Shown here in pieces: positions 53,777-61,988 of a stretch of 64,000 bases of DNA. The translations under genes were made by a program, and so were the position numbers. Numbering within the stretch: position 1 is the first letter of the stretch; every line of letters begins with the position of its first letter. Below the pieces are notes generated by a model. That model saw only the letters and a program-made list of their open reading frames with translations. It did no database searches and was not told the DNA's origin. Source of the stretch: Desulfuromonadaceae bacterium (GTDB taxonomy: Bacteria; Desulfobacterota; Desulfuromonadia; Geobacterales; Pseudopelobacteraceae); assembly GCA_028712075.1 (NCBI GenBank), contig JAQTQX010000006.1:1-64000 (forward strand). Direction: 5' to 3'.

Positions 53777-55528
53777 TCAGACTTTGTAACGTGCCACCAG
53801 CCCCTTCAGCTTCTGTCCCAGATCATGCAACCCCTGCACTGTGACTTCCACCTGCCGCATGCCGGAGACGTTCTGTTCGCTGGCCTGGCGGATGTTCTCC
53901 ATTGCCAGCGCCATCTGATCCATGCCGGTCAATTGCTGCTGGCTTGATGCCGCGATCTGCACCGCCGCCTGGGCCGATTCGTCGATGCTCTCTCCCATCT
54001 GGCGGATCGCTTCGCCCGCTTCCTTTGACTGCCTGACCCCGTCCTCGACCGCCTTGTTTCCCTGCTCGGTGGCCATTACCGCCGCGTTGGTCGCCTTCTG
54101 GATATCGTTCAGGATGGTCCGTACCTGTGCCGTGGCTTCCTTGGATTGTTCCGCCAGACTTTTCACCTCCTGCGCCACCACCGCGAACCCTTTCCCCTGC
54201 TCCCCGGCCTTGGCCGCCTCGATGGCCGCGTTGACCGCCAGAAGGTTCGACTGTTCGGCCAGGTCGTTGACCGTGGCGATGATTTCGCCGATAGTCTGGC
54301 TCTGTTCGGAAAGACGCACGATACTTTCGGCAATTGCCTCCACCTGACCCTGAATACGCCCCATACCGACGATGGACTCCTCCACCGAACGCCTCCCGAC
54401 CTGGGCCACCAGAACCGCCTTCTGGGCGGCATCCGCCACGTTTCGCGCCTTCTGGCTCGACACCATGGCGGTCTGCTTGACCTCCTCCACCGTGCTGGTC
54501 GTCTCGCTCACCGCCGCTGCCGTCTCGGTGGCGCCGCTGGCCACCTGGTTGGTGGAGGCCATAATTTCGCTGGATGACGAGGCGAGCACATTGACCCCCT
54601 CAATGATCTCCCGGGTAATCTCCCGCAGATTGCTCCCCATAGTTGCAAGGGCGTTCCCCATGACATCCTTTTCGGACTGGGGAGCGACGGTACTGATGAG
54701 GTTGCCTGCAGCTATCTGCCCGGTTGTCAGAGCGTATCCCTTGATGTTATCAACCATGCGGCGAAACATCTGAATCAGCAAGCCAACCTCATCTTTTCTG
54801 GCGCTTGACGGGACGTTGATGTCCAGCTCCCCGGCAGCAATCCGCTCCGCAATACCGGCAATCTCCGTCAGTGGCTTGGCAATGGCCTTGTTCATGACTA
54901 TTGTCACCGTAATGCTGAAAACGAAGGCAGTTGTACCGATAATCAGGAAGACGAATAAAGCGGTTTTCGCCATCTGGTCAGACTGCAGAATCCTTTGCCG
55001 GGCATACTCTTCCTCTGCCTTCCCGAGTTCATACGTAATATCCCGTATCAGGTTGTTACGGCTCTCCTGATCGCCAACCCCCAGCTTTCTGGCTTCCTCG
55101 AGCTTTCCCTTGAAAATCAGGGAAATTTCTTCCTCCGCCGTTTTCCGGTATGCCTCTCGGGTGTCAACCAGCTCCTGCAATTTTGCGAGAAACGCATGAT
55201 CTCCTTTTTTAAGCTCCATGAGCGCTTTGACGTTCTGGTTGATGTTGCTGGTCCGCTCTTTTATATCCTGTGCCATAGCCTGCAACCTGGTGCGGTCGCT
55301 GGTTATCGTCATCTCCATCATTTCAGCTCTTGTGTGGTTCTGGTGGGAGCGTATCTCGACAAGATTCAGGACAGACTGGAAGCCGCTTTGAACCAGCTCC
55401 CGCTGCGCTCCCCTGATTGCCGTGATGCTCGTGTAGGCCGTCACGATAATGATGGCCAACAGAAGAAGCATTAATCCGAAGCTGAAGATGATTTTTGCCC
55501 GCGTGGAAAGATCATAAAACCATTGCAT
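53777..55528 (-). CDS. methyl-accepting chemotaxis protein
   Basis: The 583-residue receptor has membrane segments at about 11-32 ([20 protein letters not shown]) and 188-210, a four-helix-bundle-like periplasmic domain between them, HAMP ([22 protein letters not shown]), and a cytoplasmic signalling domain with hairpin tip [20 protein letters not shown]. No C-terminal CheR-docking pentapeptide is seen. It is the receptor of this chemosensory operon, like WspA. Confidence 0.93.
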   Translation of the reverse strand: MQWFYDLSTRAKIIFSFGLMLLLLAIIIVTAYTSITAIRGAQRELVQSGFQSVLNLVEIRSHQNHTRAEMMEMTITSDRTRLQAMAQDIKERTSNINQNVKALMELKKGDHAFLAKLQELVDTREAYRKTAEEEISLIFKGKLEEARKLGVGDQESRNNLIRDITYELGKAEEEYARQRILQSDQMAKTALFVFLIIGTTAFVFSITVTIVMNKAIAKPLTEIAGIAERIAAGELDINVPSSARKDEVGLLIQMFRRMVDNIKGYALTTGQIAAGNLISTVAPQSEKDVMGNALATMGSNLREITREIIEGVNVLASSSSEIMASTNQVASGATETAAAVSETTSTVEEVKQTAMVSSQKARNVADAAQKAVLVAQVGRRSVEESIVGMGRIQGQVEAIAESIVRLSEQSQTIGEIIATVNDLAEQSNLLAVNAAIEAAKAGEQGKGFAVVAQEVKSLAEQSKEATAQVRTILNDIQKATNAAVMATEQGNKAVEDGVRQSKEAGEAIRQMGESIDESAQAAVQIAASSQQQLTGMDQMALAMENIRQASEQNVSGMRQVEVTVQGLHDLGQKLKGLVARYKV

Positions 55529-55534
55529 GTTGTG

Positions 55535-55640
55535 ACTCCTTTTTGAAACGGAAATTATATTTGAATCGGAGAAACGGGGAATCGGAGAATCGGAGAAACG
55601 GGGAAACTTCTCCCCTTCTCCGCTTCCCCCACTCCCCGTT
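55535..55640. repeat. 8-bp-period repeat between mcp and cheW
   Basis: GAATCGGA, GAAACGGG, GAATCGGA, GAATCGGA, GAAACGGG run from about 55563 to 55604, followed by the complementary CTTCTCCG, CTCCCCGTTTCT. Confidence 0.85.
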
Positions 55641-55648
55641 TCTGCAAT

Positions 55649-56176
55649 TCAAACTTCCTCATGCACAACAATCCCCTTGCCGGAAAGGATCTTCCCGCCA
55701 TCCAGCACCACCAGCCGCTCTTTGGTAACTCCCATCAGATACTCTGCCCGAATTTCAGTCAGAGTCGGAAGCGATAGTAACAGGCTGGAACGGGATATCC
55801 ATCGTGCAGCGATGATGGCATCTGCCAGAATGCCGAATTCCATACCGCCATCGTGAAGGATGATAATCTTGTTGAGATCGGATATTCCCCGGTTTGGCAG
55901 ATCGAAGAATATGCGCAGATCGACAACCGAAAGGATTTTGCCCCGCATGTTGATAACCCCCAGCACAAACGCAGGGGTGCAGGGGAGCGGCGTGAAATTT
56001 TTCAATGGATATACTTCACCGATGTAGACAGATTCGATGGCGTACCGCTCATCGGCGAGGAGAAATTCAATGATCTCGATCCGCTCCCCTTCCGCTCCGC
56101 TTTTCTCCGGCTCACGTGCCAGCGCCGCTGCCCGCGCCTTGAGTATTTTCTGTCGTTCAAAGTCGGTTTCGTTCAT
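55649..56176 (-). CDS. cheW: CheW-like coupling protein
   Basis: The 175-residue protein has an N-terminal extension of about 30 residues and then a CheW domain: IEFLLADERYAIESVYIGEV, GVINMRGKILSVVDLRIFF and IILHDGGMEFGILADAI. It couples the MCP to CheA. It lies 15 bases after cheR and corresponds to WspD or WspB. Confidence 0.92.
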   Translation of the reverse strand: MNETDFERQKILKARAAALAREPEKSGAEGERIEIIEFLLADERYAIESVYIGEVYPLKNFTPLPCTPAFVLGVINMRGKILSVVDLRIFFDLPNRGISDLNKIIILHDGGMEFGILADAIIAARWISRSSLLLSLPTLTEIRAEYLMGVTKERLVVLDGGKILSGKGIVVHEEV

Positions 56177-56191
56177 GGTATCTCCATCTCC

Positions 56192-57697
56192 CTACATTCC
56201 GACAGTGGTGGCCATGATGATCTCCTTGAGTCTCCCGGCAAATATCCCGTCGGATTCCGGGATGACCTCTTCGGGGCGGTATCTGTCGAGCAGTGACAGC
56301 GCGTTGTTAAAATACCGTTGTGATTCCTTGATCATTCCTTTCCGCTGTTCAAGATTACCGAGCGTGAAATGCGCGAGAACCAGATCCTGGTCGAGGTAGA
56401 GTGCTTTTTTTAGCGATGCGACCGCTTCATCGTCCATCCCCTGTTCCTGAAGAATTACGGCACGGAGATAGTGGAGACCGGCGGAGAGCTTGTCGGCTGC
56501 AAGCGCACGATCAGACACCTCCAACGCCTCGACGAGCTTTCCTTCATTCGCGTATATGCGGCACAACAACGCCAGCGCATCGGTATCCCCCTGATTCTGC
56601 ACGAGTTGCACGGCAACCATTTCGGCAGCTTCCCGGTAAGCGCCCTGTTCGTAGAGCGTCAGAGCCTGCTGGTAGAGGTTCGCTTCCGGAACCGTGGAGT
56701 TCGCCTGAATCGGGGAAACGGTGAACCGGGGAATCGGTGCAACTTCCTGAACCGGAGAGGCGGGGAGTTCGCCTGAAACGGGGAATCGGAGAATCGGAGA
56801 TACATTCTTCCCCTTCTCCGGTTCCGACTTTCCCCGTTTCAACGTTTCTCCGGTTCTTTTTCGATAAAGGGTCGCATCGGGAAAAGAGACCAGGTCGAAT
56901 CCGGCAAGAAACGTGTTCGAGGTCTCGCAGGGACTGACAACCAACCAGCCGCCATCCAGGAGACAGAGCTTAAATCGTTCGACGACCTTTGCGGCGAGTT
57001 GAGGAGTGAAATACATGAGTACGTTGCGGCAGAAGATCACGTCAATGGCGTTGGTATTGGTGACGAGCGTAGGGTAGCAGCCCTCCACCAGGTTTATGTT
57101 TGAAAACGTCACCATTTCCTTGATGTGGGGAAGTACTTCATACCGTTTGTCTCCCGTTTGTCTGAAAAAGTTCTGTTTAAACCATGCAGGAGATGTCCGG
57201 AAGGACCAATCCGAGTAGATCCCTTCATGTGACTTGCGAAGGGCGTGGGGATTGATATCTGTCGCCAGGATCGATACGTCCCAGTCAATCAGTGTGTCAC
57301 GCATCCTGTGGAGCATGATGGCAATGCTATACGGCTCTTCACCGGTAGCACACCCCGCGCTCCAGATACGCAAGCGCCGTTTGCCTTCTTGGCGATTCTT
57401 GATGATTTCCGGAATTATCTGTTGTTCGAGAATCTCGAAGCACCGTACTTCGCGAAGAAAATAGGTTTCGCCTATCGTCAGATAACAGGCCATGGATTCG
57501 ATAAGCTCTTTTGATGGCGGGGGAGATGTGAACTTTTCAACGCACTCCAGAACATCCTTAAACCCCAGATCCCTGGCTGCCGTACAGAATGATTGTTCAA
57601 GAGTTTTCCACTTGGAAGGGGGAAAAAACAGCCCCATCTGCTCGGAAATGTGTGCGCTGAGCTTTTCAAGGTCGGAATCGGCAAGGAGATTCTTCAT
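56192..57697 (-). CDS. cheR: CheR methyltransferase with C-terminal TPR (WspC-like)
   Basis: The 501-residue protein has the CheR all-alpha N-domain, GETYFLREVRCFEIL, the SAM-binding motif IWSAGCATGEEPYSIA (111-126), CRNVLMYF, and TPR repeats from about 338 to 495 (ANLYQQALTLYEQGAYREAA). It methylates MCP glutamates. Residues about 282-333 between the two parts (e.g. [23 protein letters not shown]) are translated 8-bp repeats (56700-56857). The stop overlaps nothing, but the start overlaps the upstream cheW by four bases. Confidence 0.93.
   Translation of the reverse strand: MKNLLADSDLEKLSAHISEQMGLFFPPSKWKTLEQSFCTAARDLGFKDVLECVEKFTSPPPSKELIESMACYLTIGETYFLREVRCFEILEQQIIPEIIKNRQEGKRRLRIWSAGCATGEEPYSIAIMLHRMRDTLIDWDVSILATDINPHALRKSHEGIYSDWSFRTSPAWFKQNFFRQTGDKRYEVLPHIKEMVTFSNINLVEGCYPTLVTNTNAIDVIFCRNVLMYFTPQLAAKVVERFKLCLLDGGWLVVSPCETSNTFLAGFDLVSFPDATLYRKRTGETLKRGKSEPEKGKNVSPILRFPVSGELPASPVQEVAPIPRFTVSPIQANSTVPEANLYQQALTLYEQGAYREAAEMVAVQLVQNQGDTDALALLCRIYANEGKLVEALEVSDRALAADKLSAGLHYLRAVILQEQGMDDEAVASLKKALYLDQDLVLAHFTLGNLEQRKGMIKESQRYFNNALSLLDRYRPEEVIPESDGIFAGRLKEIIMATTVGM
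56700..56857. repeat. 8-bp-period repeat element inside cheR (linker to TPR)
   Basis: Units GAATCGGG, GAAACGGT, GAACCGGG, GAATCGGT, GAAACGGG, GAATCGGA, GAATCGGA lie on the left and the complement (CTTCTCCGG, TCCCCGTTTC, TTTCTCCGG) on the right. Frame is kept open throughout. Confidence 0.85.
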
Positions 57698-58155
57698 GGC
57701 TGTTCACATCCCATGAGTTCGTCGATTACCGCTGCTTCATCGGGGGAGAGCAATGTTTCCGGGTTCTGGAGCAGGATCAGACCATCGGGGAGCTTGACCA
57801 CACCGGCCAGAAACGGCAGATCCGGAAGGATTTCCGCCGCCGTCTGCATCTGTTCCGTGCATTCCCGAACCTCGCAGGCCGTGTCAGTCATCAGGGCAAA
57901 ACTGCGTGCGGCAGAGCGGATTATGATCAACTGGTCGCTGAGCTCGACCGGTCGCTCCGGCAGACCGAAACGCCGGCGCAGATCAAGCACCGGAATGATA
58001 TTCCCCTGGACGTTGATCACCCCCAGAATGAATCCGGGGTTCATCGGCACCGTGGTAATTTCCACCATTCTGACAACCCGCTCCACGACCCCGAGCGGCA
58101 GTCCGTAGCGTTGTTGGTCAAGCGCGAAGAGTACGATTTGATCAGGCTTGTTCAT
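57694..58155 (-). CDS. cheW: CheW-like coupling protein, first gene of the chemosensory operon
   Basis: The 153-residue protein is a plain CheW domain: IVLFALDQQRYGLPLGVVERV, PGFILGVINVQGNIIPVLDL and FALMTDTACEVREC. ATG 58155 has GAGG six bases upstream; an in-frame TTG at 58185 has none. TTTACA and TACAAA, 16 bases apart, lie upstream near 58223 and may be the operon promoter. Two CheW genes around cheR copy the Wsp arrangement. Confidence 0.9.
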   Translation of the reverse strand: MNKPDQIVLFALDQQRYGLPLGVVERVVRMVEITTVPMNPGFILGVINVQGNIIPVLDLRRRFGLPERPVELSDQLIIIRSAARSFALMTDTACEVRECTEQMQTAAEILPDLPFLAGVVKLPDGLILLQNPETLLSPDEAAVIDELMGCEQP

Positions 58156-58311
58156 CTGCAGCCTCAATCGTCCATTATCTGGCAAATACAGTTACTCTAT
58201 TTGTACCAGTGATTTCTGAAATGTAAATGGGTATGAATTAAAAAAATATGTAGATTGTCGTTCGAAGGAAATGCAGGGGGAAGGAGAACCGGTTGTAGAA
58301 GCATATGACAA

Positions 58312-58617
58312 TCAGAGAATGGAATCCGGTAGAAACTCATCCCGCCATACGCGGGAACAACAGCCGAACCAGCGATCAAACGCTTCGCGCATCAGTTGAA
58401 GCAGCTCAAAAAGCGGGATCGGCTTCATGAGGAGGCTTCCCTCGTCGACCCTTGCATCCCGGTTTTCAATGACATCCTTGGTGCAGCATGGTTTCCCGGA
58501 AAAACAAGCATCCGGGGGCATATTTGAAAAACCGGGAAATATCACCGAAAGAAGTACAGGAGGGACAGGAATGCTCACCATTCCTGTAGAGTGCGGCAGG
58601 TGCAGGCAAAATGACAT
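58312..58617 (-). pseudogene. possible receiver-domain C-terminal remnant
   Basis: The 101-codon frame ends like a receiver domain: DVIENRDARVDEGSLLMKPI then PLFELLQLMREAFDRWFG, the KP motif and last helix. The first part (SIPVPPVLLSVIFPGFSNMP) hints at the preceding strand, but the phospho-aspartate region is absent. It is likely debris of a hybrid kinase or regulator in the 570-base gap between the che operon and the haem kinase. Confidence 0.4.
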
Positions 58618-58668
58618 ATAAGTATAATAACTGTGTTACTGCAATTTCAGATCGATATTTTTCGCGGC

Positions 58669-58708
58669 TAACTCCTCAGTCCCCTTACCTAATGGGACTG
58701 AGGGGTTA
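58669..58708. terminator. hairpin downstream of the haem-sensor kinase
   Basis: TAACTCCTCAGTCCC (58669-58683) pairs with GGGACTGAGGGGTTA (58694-58708), one mismatch, loop of about 10 bases. It lies 20 bases after the kinase stop on the minus strand. There is no long T run. Confidence 0.6.
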
Positions 58709-58728
58709 GATTTAGATGTTACGTGGTA

Positions 58729-61700
58729 CTACTCACATTTCACCGGAGTTTCCGGATGAATTTTAATCTCAAGCGTGGAACGAATCGCCGCTGTCAGTGT
58801 GCGGATATGCACCGGCTTTTGCAAAAAAACAACGTCAAGCGGCTTGATGGCGATGTCGCTGTAACCACTTACGAGGATAACCGGCAGATCCGGTTTTTGC
58901 TTCCGCATCTGCTCGATGGCTGATCGCCCGTTCATGCGCGGCATGATCATGTCGATAACCGCAACCTTGATCTCATCACGATGTAACGTAAATACTTCCA
59001 GCGCCTCCATTCCATCTGCGGCGATCAGGACTGAGTATCCGTAGCGCACAAGCATTTCACTGGTTATTCTCAGTATGTTCGGTTCATCATCGACCAGCAA
59101 CACCGTCTCGTTGCCATATAGCCCCTCGGATTCTGTCTCGGGCAATTGCCTCTGCGGCGTGATTCCGGTGAATATCGGGAGATATATACCAAACACCGAC
59201 CCTTTTCCCGGCGTACTTTCAACCGTGATACGGCCGCTGTGATTACCGATAATGCCGAAGGCCATGGAAAGCCCCAGGCCGGTTCCCTTGCCGATCCCTT
59301 TGGTGGTAAAAAACGGTTCGAATATCCGTGCGATGGTCTTCTCGTCCATGCCGATGCCGTTGTCAGAAACGGATACGAGCGCATAGCTCCCTGGTGGAAC
59401 TGCCACACCGCCGGTCACGTCCTCTTCGTCCACCTCTGTCAACCGGGTGACCACATCTATTCTTCCGTCAGAGGCAAGGGAATCCCGCGCGTTCACCATC
59501 AAATTGATAAGCACCTGCTCGATCTGTACACGATCCACAAAGACCGGCAGCTGTCCGTCATACAGTCCGAAGGTGAGGGTGATGTCTGACCGCAAAAGCC
59601 GTGACATGCTTTTTTGCAGATTGGCGACGATCATATTCAGATCATCGTACTGTTTCTGTGGTTCATGTTTGCCGCTGAATACCAGCAGGCTTTTGGTCAA
59701 TTCCGCTCCCCGGATCACGGTTTTTGATATTTCCTGGATGTACGCGAGGCTCCGTTCATCCTGTTTGATGGATAATCGCAGCAATTCAGCGTAACCGCCG
59801 ATCACGGCCAGGAGGTTATTGAAGTCGTGAGCCACGCCCCCCGACAGGGTGCCGATGGACTCCAGCTTCTGCGACTGCTGCAACTGAGCCTCCGTATTTC
59901 GCAGCGACGTGATGTCCCGTGTGATGGAGAGGACGCTTGTCACATCTCCATTCTCATCAAATTCGGGGACATATCGGGACTGGAAATGGCGGGTGATTCC
60001 ACCAGAACCCTTCCACGTCAGTTCGATTTCATCCCCTGTTCCCTGGTCAAACACGTGAGCTATGATGTCCTGCACCTGCAGAGCTACTTCCGGAGTGGCC
60101 TCAAATACTTCGGACGGTGTTTTACCGGTCATGAGATCAGAAGACGTGCCGACAATTCGTTCCATGGCCGGATTAACATACATGCTGCAACAGTGACGAT
60201 CGTAGCGGACAATGGCGTCGGGTGCGTTTTCCGCCAGCGCCCGGAACTCCCGTTCGCGGGTGGCAAGTTTTTCATCAATACGCTTGCGTTCGGTGATGTC
60301 ACTCCCGATGGTCAAGGTACCGGTAATCGCCCCTTCATAGCCGAGTTCCGCAATCACCCTGACGTGATGGAATAAGATGCCCCCTTTGCCGTCGGGAAAG
60401 TGCAACTCCATCACTGTGTCAACACCGGTTGCAAGCACGGTATGGAGTCTGTCCAGATAATCGTCATATTGACCCGCAGGAGAGAGTTCGGTAGGAATTT
60501 TGCCAACAGCCTTCTCCAGCGGCATACCCAGAGTTTTCTCCAGTGCAGGGTTGATATAGAGAATGCGACAATTGCGGTCATGACGGGCAATATTGTCCGG
60601 CAGGTTCTCGGCCAGAGAACGGAACTCCCGTTCTTTGGCCGCCAGATTTTCTTCCATACGTTTGCGGCCGGTGATATCCATGAACGACAGCAGTACATGG
60701 TTTCGTCCGTCAAGCGATACCGCTTCCAAACCGTAAAGCAACCATGCCTCAGTTGGGTTTCCGTCCTGTTCTTCCCGCTGGATGGCTACCTCGCCGTGAG
60801 TGTTAAGTCCGCTTTTCAATGTTCCCTGCAGGGCGCGCAAAAGGCCGCATGAGTCGCATGACGGAGTTTTTCCGCACCCCCGGGGATCTGAAGGGGCGTT
60901 GATACATTTCAGGAGTGTGCCGCAGCGCTTGTCGGGCTGAGCGTCGTAATCGATGCAGTACTCCCTGAATGCCGAGTTGAACCGTACTACATTTATTTGA
61001 TCGTCAACCAGTAACATCGGCATTGGCGTCGCATCAAAAATAGAAGAAATATTGTCCCGTTCGGTCTTGAGAACTGCGGCATAAACTCCAATCTTGCGAA
61101 AGCTGAATATGATCCCGCCAAGCCCCATCAGCCAGATGGTAATAATTATGGCAATATGAGTCTGGTTGCTCTGGCGCGTGGACTGCTCAAGACCGATCAT
61201 CGAGATGACAACGCTGATGCCGCCACGTACCGAGCCTTCCCGGTATCCCTGGGAAGCGTGGCATTTCAGGCATGCATTTTCGGTGGCAAGTGGACGCATG
61301 TAACGGTAGACCGGTTTTCCTGCAAGGGTCAAAAATTCACCTGATTCCTTCATTCCTGCTTCGAATGCCGTCAGGGCACGGATTTCCCAAGCGTCAGGCG
61401 CGTTTTCAGGGCGTATCGGTTTCAGGCTGGTAATATGCCCTTGCTGCGCGCTGACTGACGATTGGCCTAGTTCGAATATTTGCCGGGTCATATATGCGGG
61501 GTTTATGAGAGTTAACCGTCTGCCGGACGGAGTGGTGAGGTCCCGTTCCGGAACCTTCAGCCATGGATTGGGAGGGGTTTTGTCAGTCACCGGAACATAG
61601 ACGCCCCCATGTCCGGCAGCCCAGCGGCGAAAGGCCAGATCCTTTTCGATGCTCGCCCGGGCTATCGTCAGTGCATTGGAAGCCTTGAACCTGTTGTTGT

Positions 61701-61818
61701 CGCTGCATTCCCAGAGGGAGGTGATAATAGCAAGGATAGTCCAGGCAAGGATTGTGGCGAAGCGGAGGCGTTTGAGCGGGAAACCTTTGGCGGGCTGAGT
61801 CGTGTCGTCTGGCTGCAT
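58729..61818 (-). CDS. haem-sensor hybrid histidine kinase (DUF3365/Tll0287, PAS x3, HisKA, HATPase, REC)
   Basis: The 1029-residue protein has membrane segments at about 20-36 and 222-240 around a periplasmic Tll0287-like domain with c-haem motif CLKCH (183-187). Then comes a PAS domain with a cysteine cluster (C299, C305, C315, C321, C324), two more PAS domains each with KRIDEKLATRERE-like linkers, HisKA (GGVAHDFNNLLAVIGG), HATPase (LINLMVNARDSL, VSDNGIGMDE, GTGLGLSMAFGI) and a C-terminal receiver (VAVIDMIMPRMNG). Start ATG 61818 has GAGG upstream; ATG 61923 has no site. It probably senses redox state or a gas. A conserved leader (61915-61964) precedes it. Confidence 0.9.
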   Translation of the reverse strand: MQPDDTTQPAKGFPLKRLRFATILAWTILAIITSLWECSDNNRFKASNALTIARASIEKDLAFRRWAAGHGGVYVPVTDKTPPNPWLKVPERDLTTPSGRRLTLINPAYMTRQIFELGQSSVSAQQGHITSLKPIRPENAPDAWEIRALTAFEAGMKESGEFLTLAGKPVYRYMRPLATENACLKCHASQGYREGSVRGGISVVISMIGLEQSTRQSNQTHIAIIITIWLMGLGGIIFSFRKIGVYAAVLKTERDNISSIFDATPMPMLLVDDQINVVRFNSAFREYCIDYDAQPDKRCGTLLKCINAPSDPRGCGKTPSCDSCGLLRALQGTLKSGLNTHGEVAIQREEQDGNPTEAWLLYGLEAVSLDGRNHVLLSFMDITGRKRMEENLAAKEREFRSLAENLPDNIARHDRNCRILYINPALEKTLGMPLEKAVGKIPTELSPAGQYDDYLDRLHTVLATGVDTVMELHFPDGKGGILFHHVRVIAELGYEGAITGTLTIGSDITERKRIDEKLATREREFRALAENAPDAIVRYDRHCCSMYVNPAMERIVGTSSDLMTGKTPSEVFEATPEVALQVQDIIAHVFDQGTGDEIELTWKGSGGITRHFQSRYVPEFDENGDVTSVLSITRDITSLRNTEAQLQQSQKLESIGTLSGGVAHDFNNLLAVIGGYAELLRLSIKQDERSLAYIQEISKTVIRGAELTKSLLVFSGKHEPQKQYDDLNMIVANLQKSMSRLLRSDITLTFGLYDGQLPVFVDRVQIEQVLINLMVNARDSLASDGRIDVVTRLTEVDEEDVTGGVAVPPGSYALVSVSDNGIGMDEKTIARIFEPFFTTKGIGKGTGLGLSMAFGIIGNHSGRITVESTPGKGSVFGIYLPIFTGITPQRQLPETESEGLYGNETVLLVDDEPNILRITSEMLVRYGYSVLIAADGMEALEVFTLHRDEIKVAVIDMIMPRMNGRSAIEQMRKQKPDLPVILVSGYSDIAIKPLDVVFLQKPVHIRTLTAAIRSTLEIKIHPETPVKCE

Positions 61819-61914
61819 GGTTGTTACCTCATCGGCCGGAGGAACCGCTTTCGGTGCGGCTATGCCGTGTACAAGCGGGATTTCTACAAAGTACACTGTA
61901 GCGTATTCATCTGT

Positions 61915-61964
61915 TCTTGACATGTTGCGATTATCGGAAGGCGAGAGGTAGGGGAAACCCTAAT
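61915..61964 (-). promoter_or_regulatory. conserved leader motif, copy 1 (upstream of haem kinase)
   Basis: On the minus strand this reads ATTAGGGTTTCC, a variable C-rich stretch, then CGATAATCGCAACATGTCAA. About 48 bases match 63838-63883, which lies upstream of the next kinase. It may be a promoter, an operator or an RNA element. Confidence 0.5.
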
Positions 61965-61988
61965 AACGATGCGATCGTAAATTCAAAA

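Noticed and set aside
53166-56857. CRISPR-like reading of the tandem repeats
   Set aside because: Units are 8 bases in direct contact without unique spacers, and no cas gene is present.
61915-61964. c-di-GMP (GEMM) riboswitch in the kinase leader
   Set aside because: The conserved GEMM core strings are not present.
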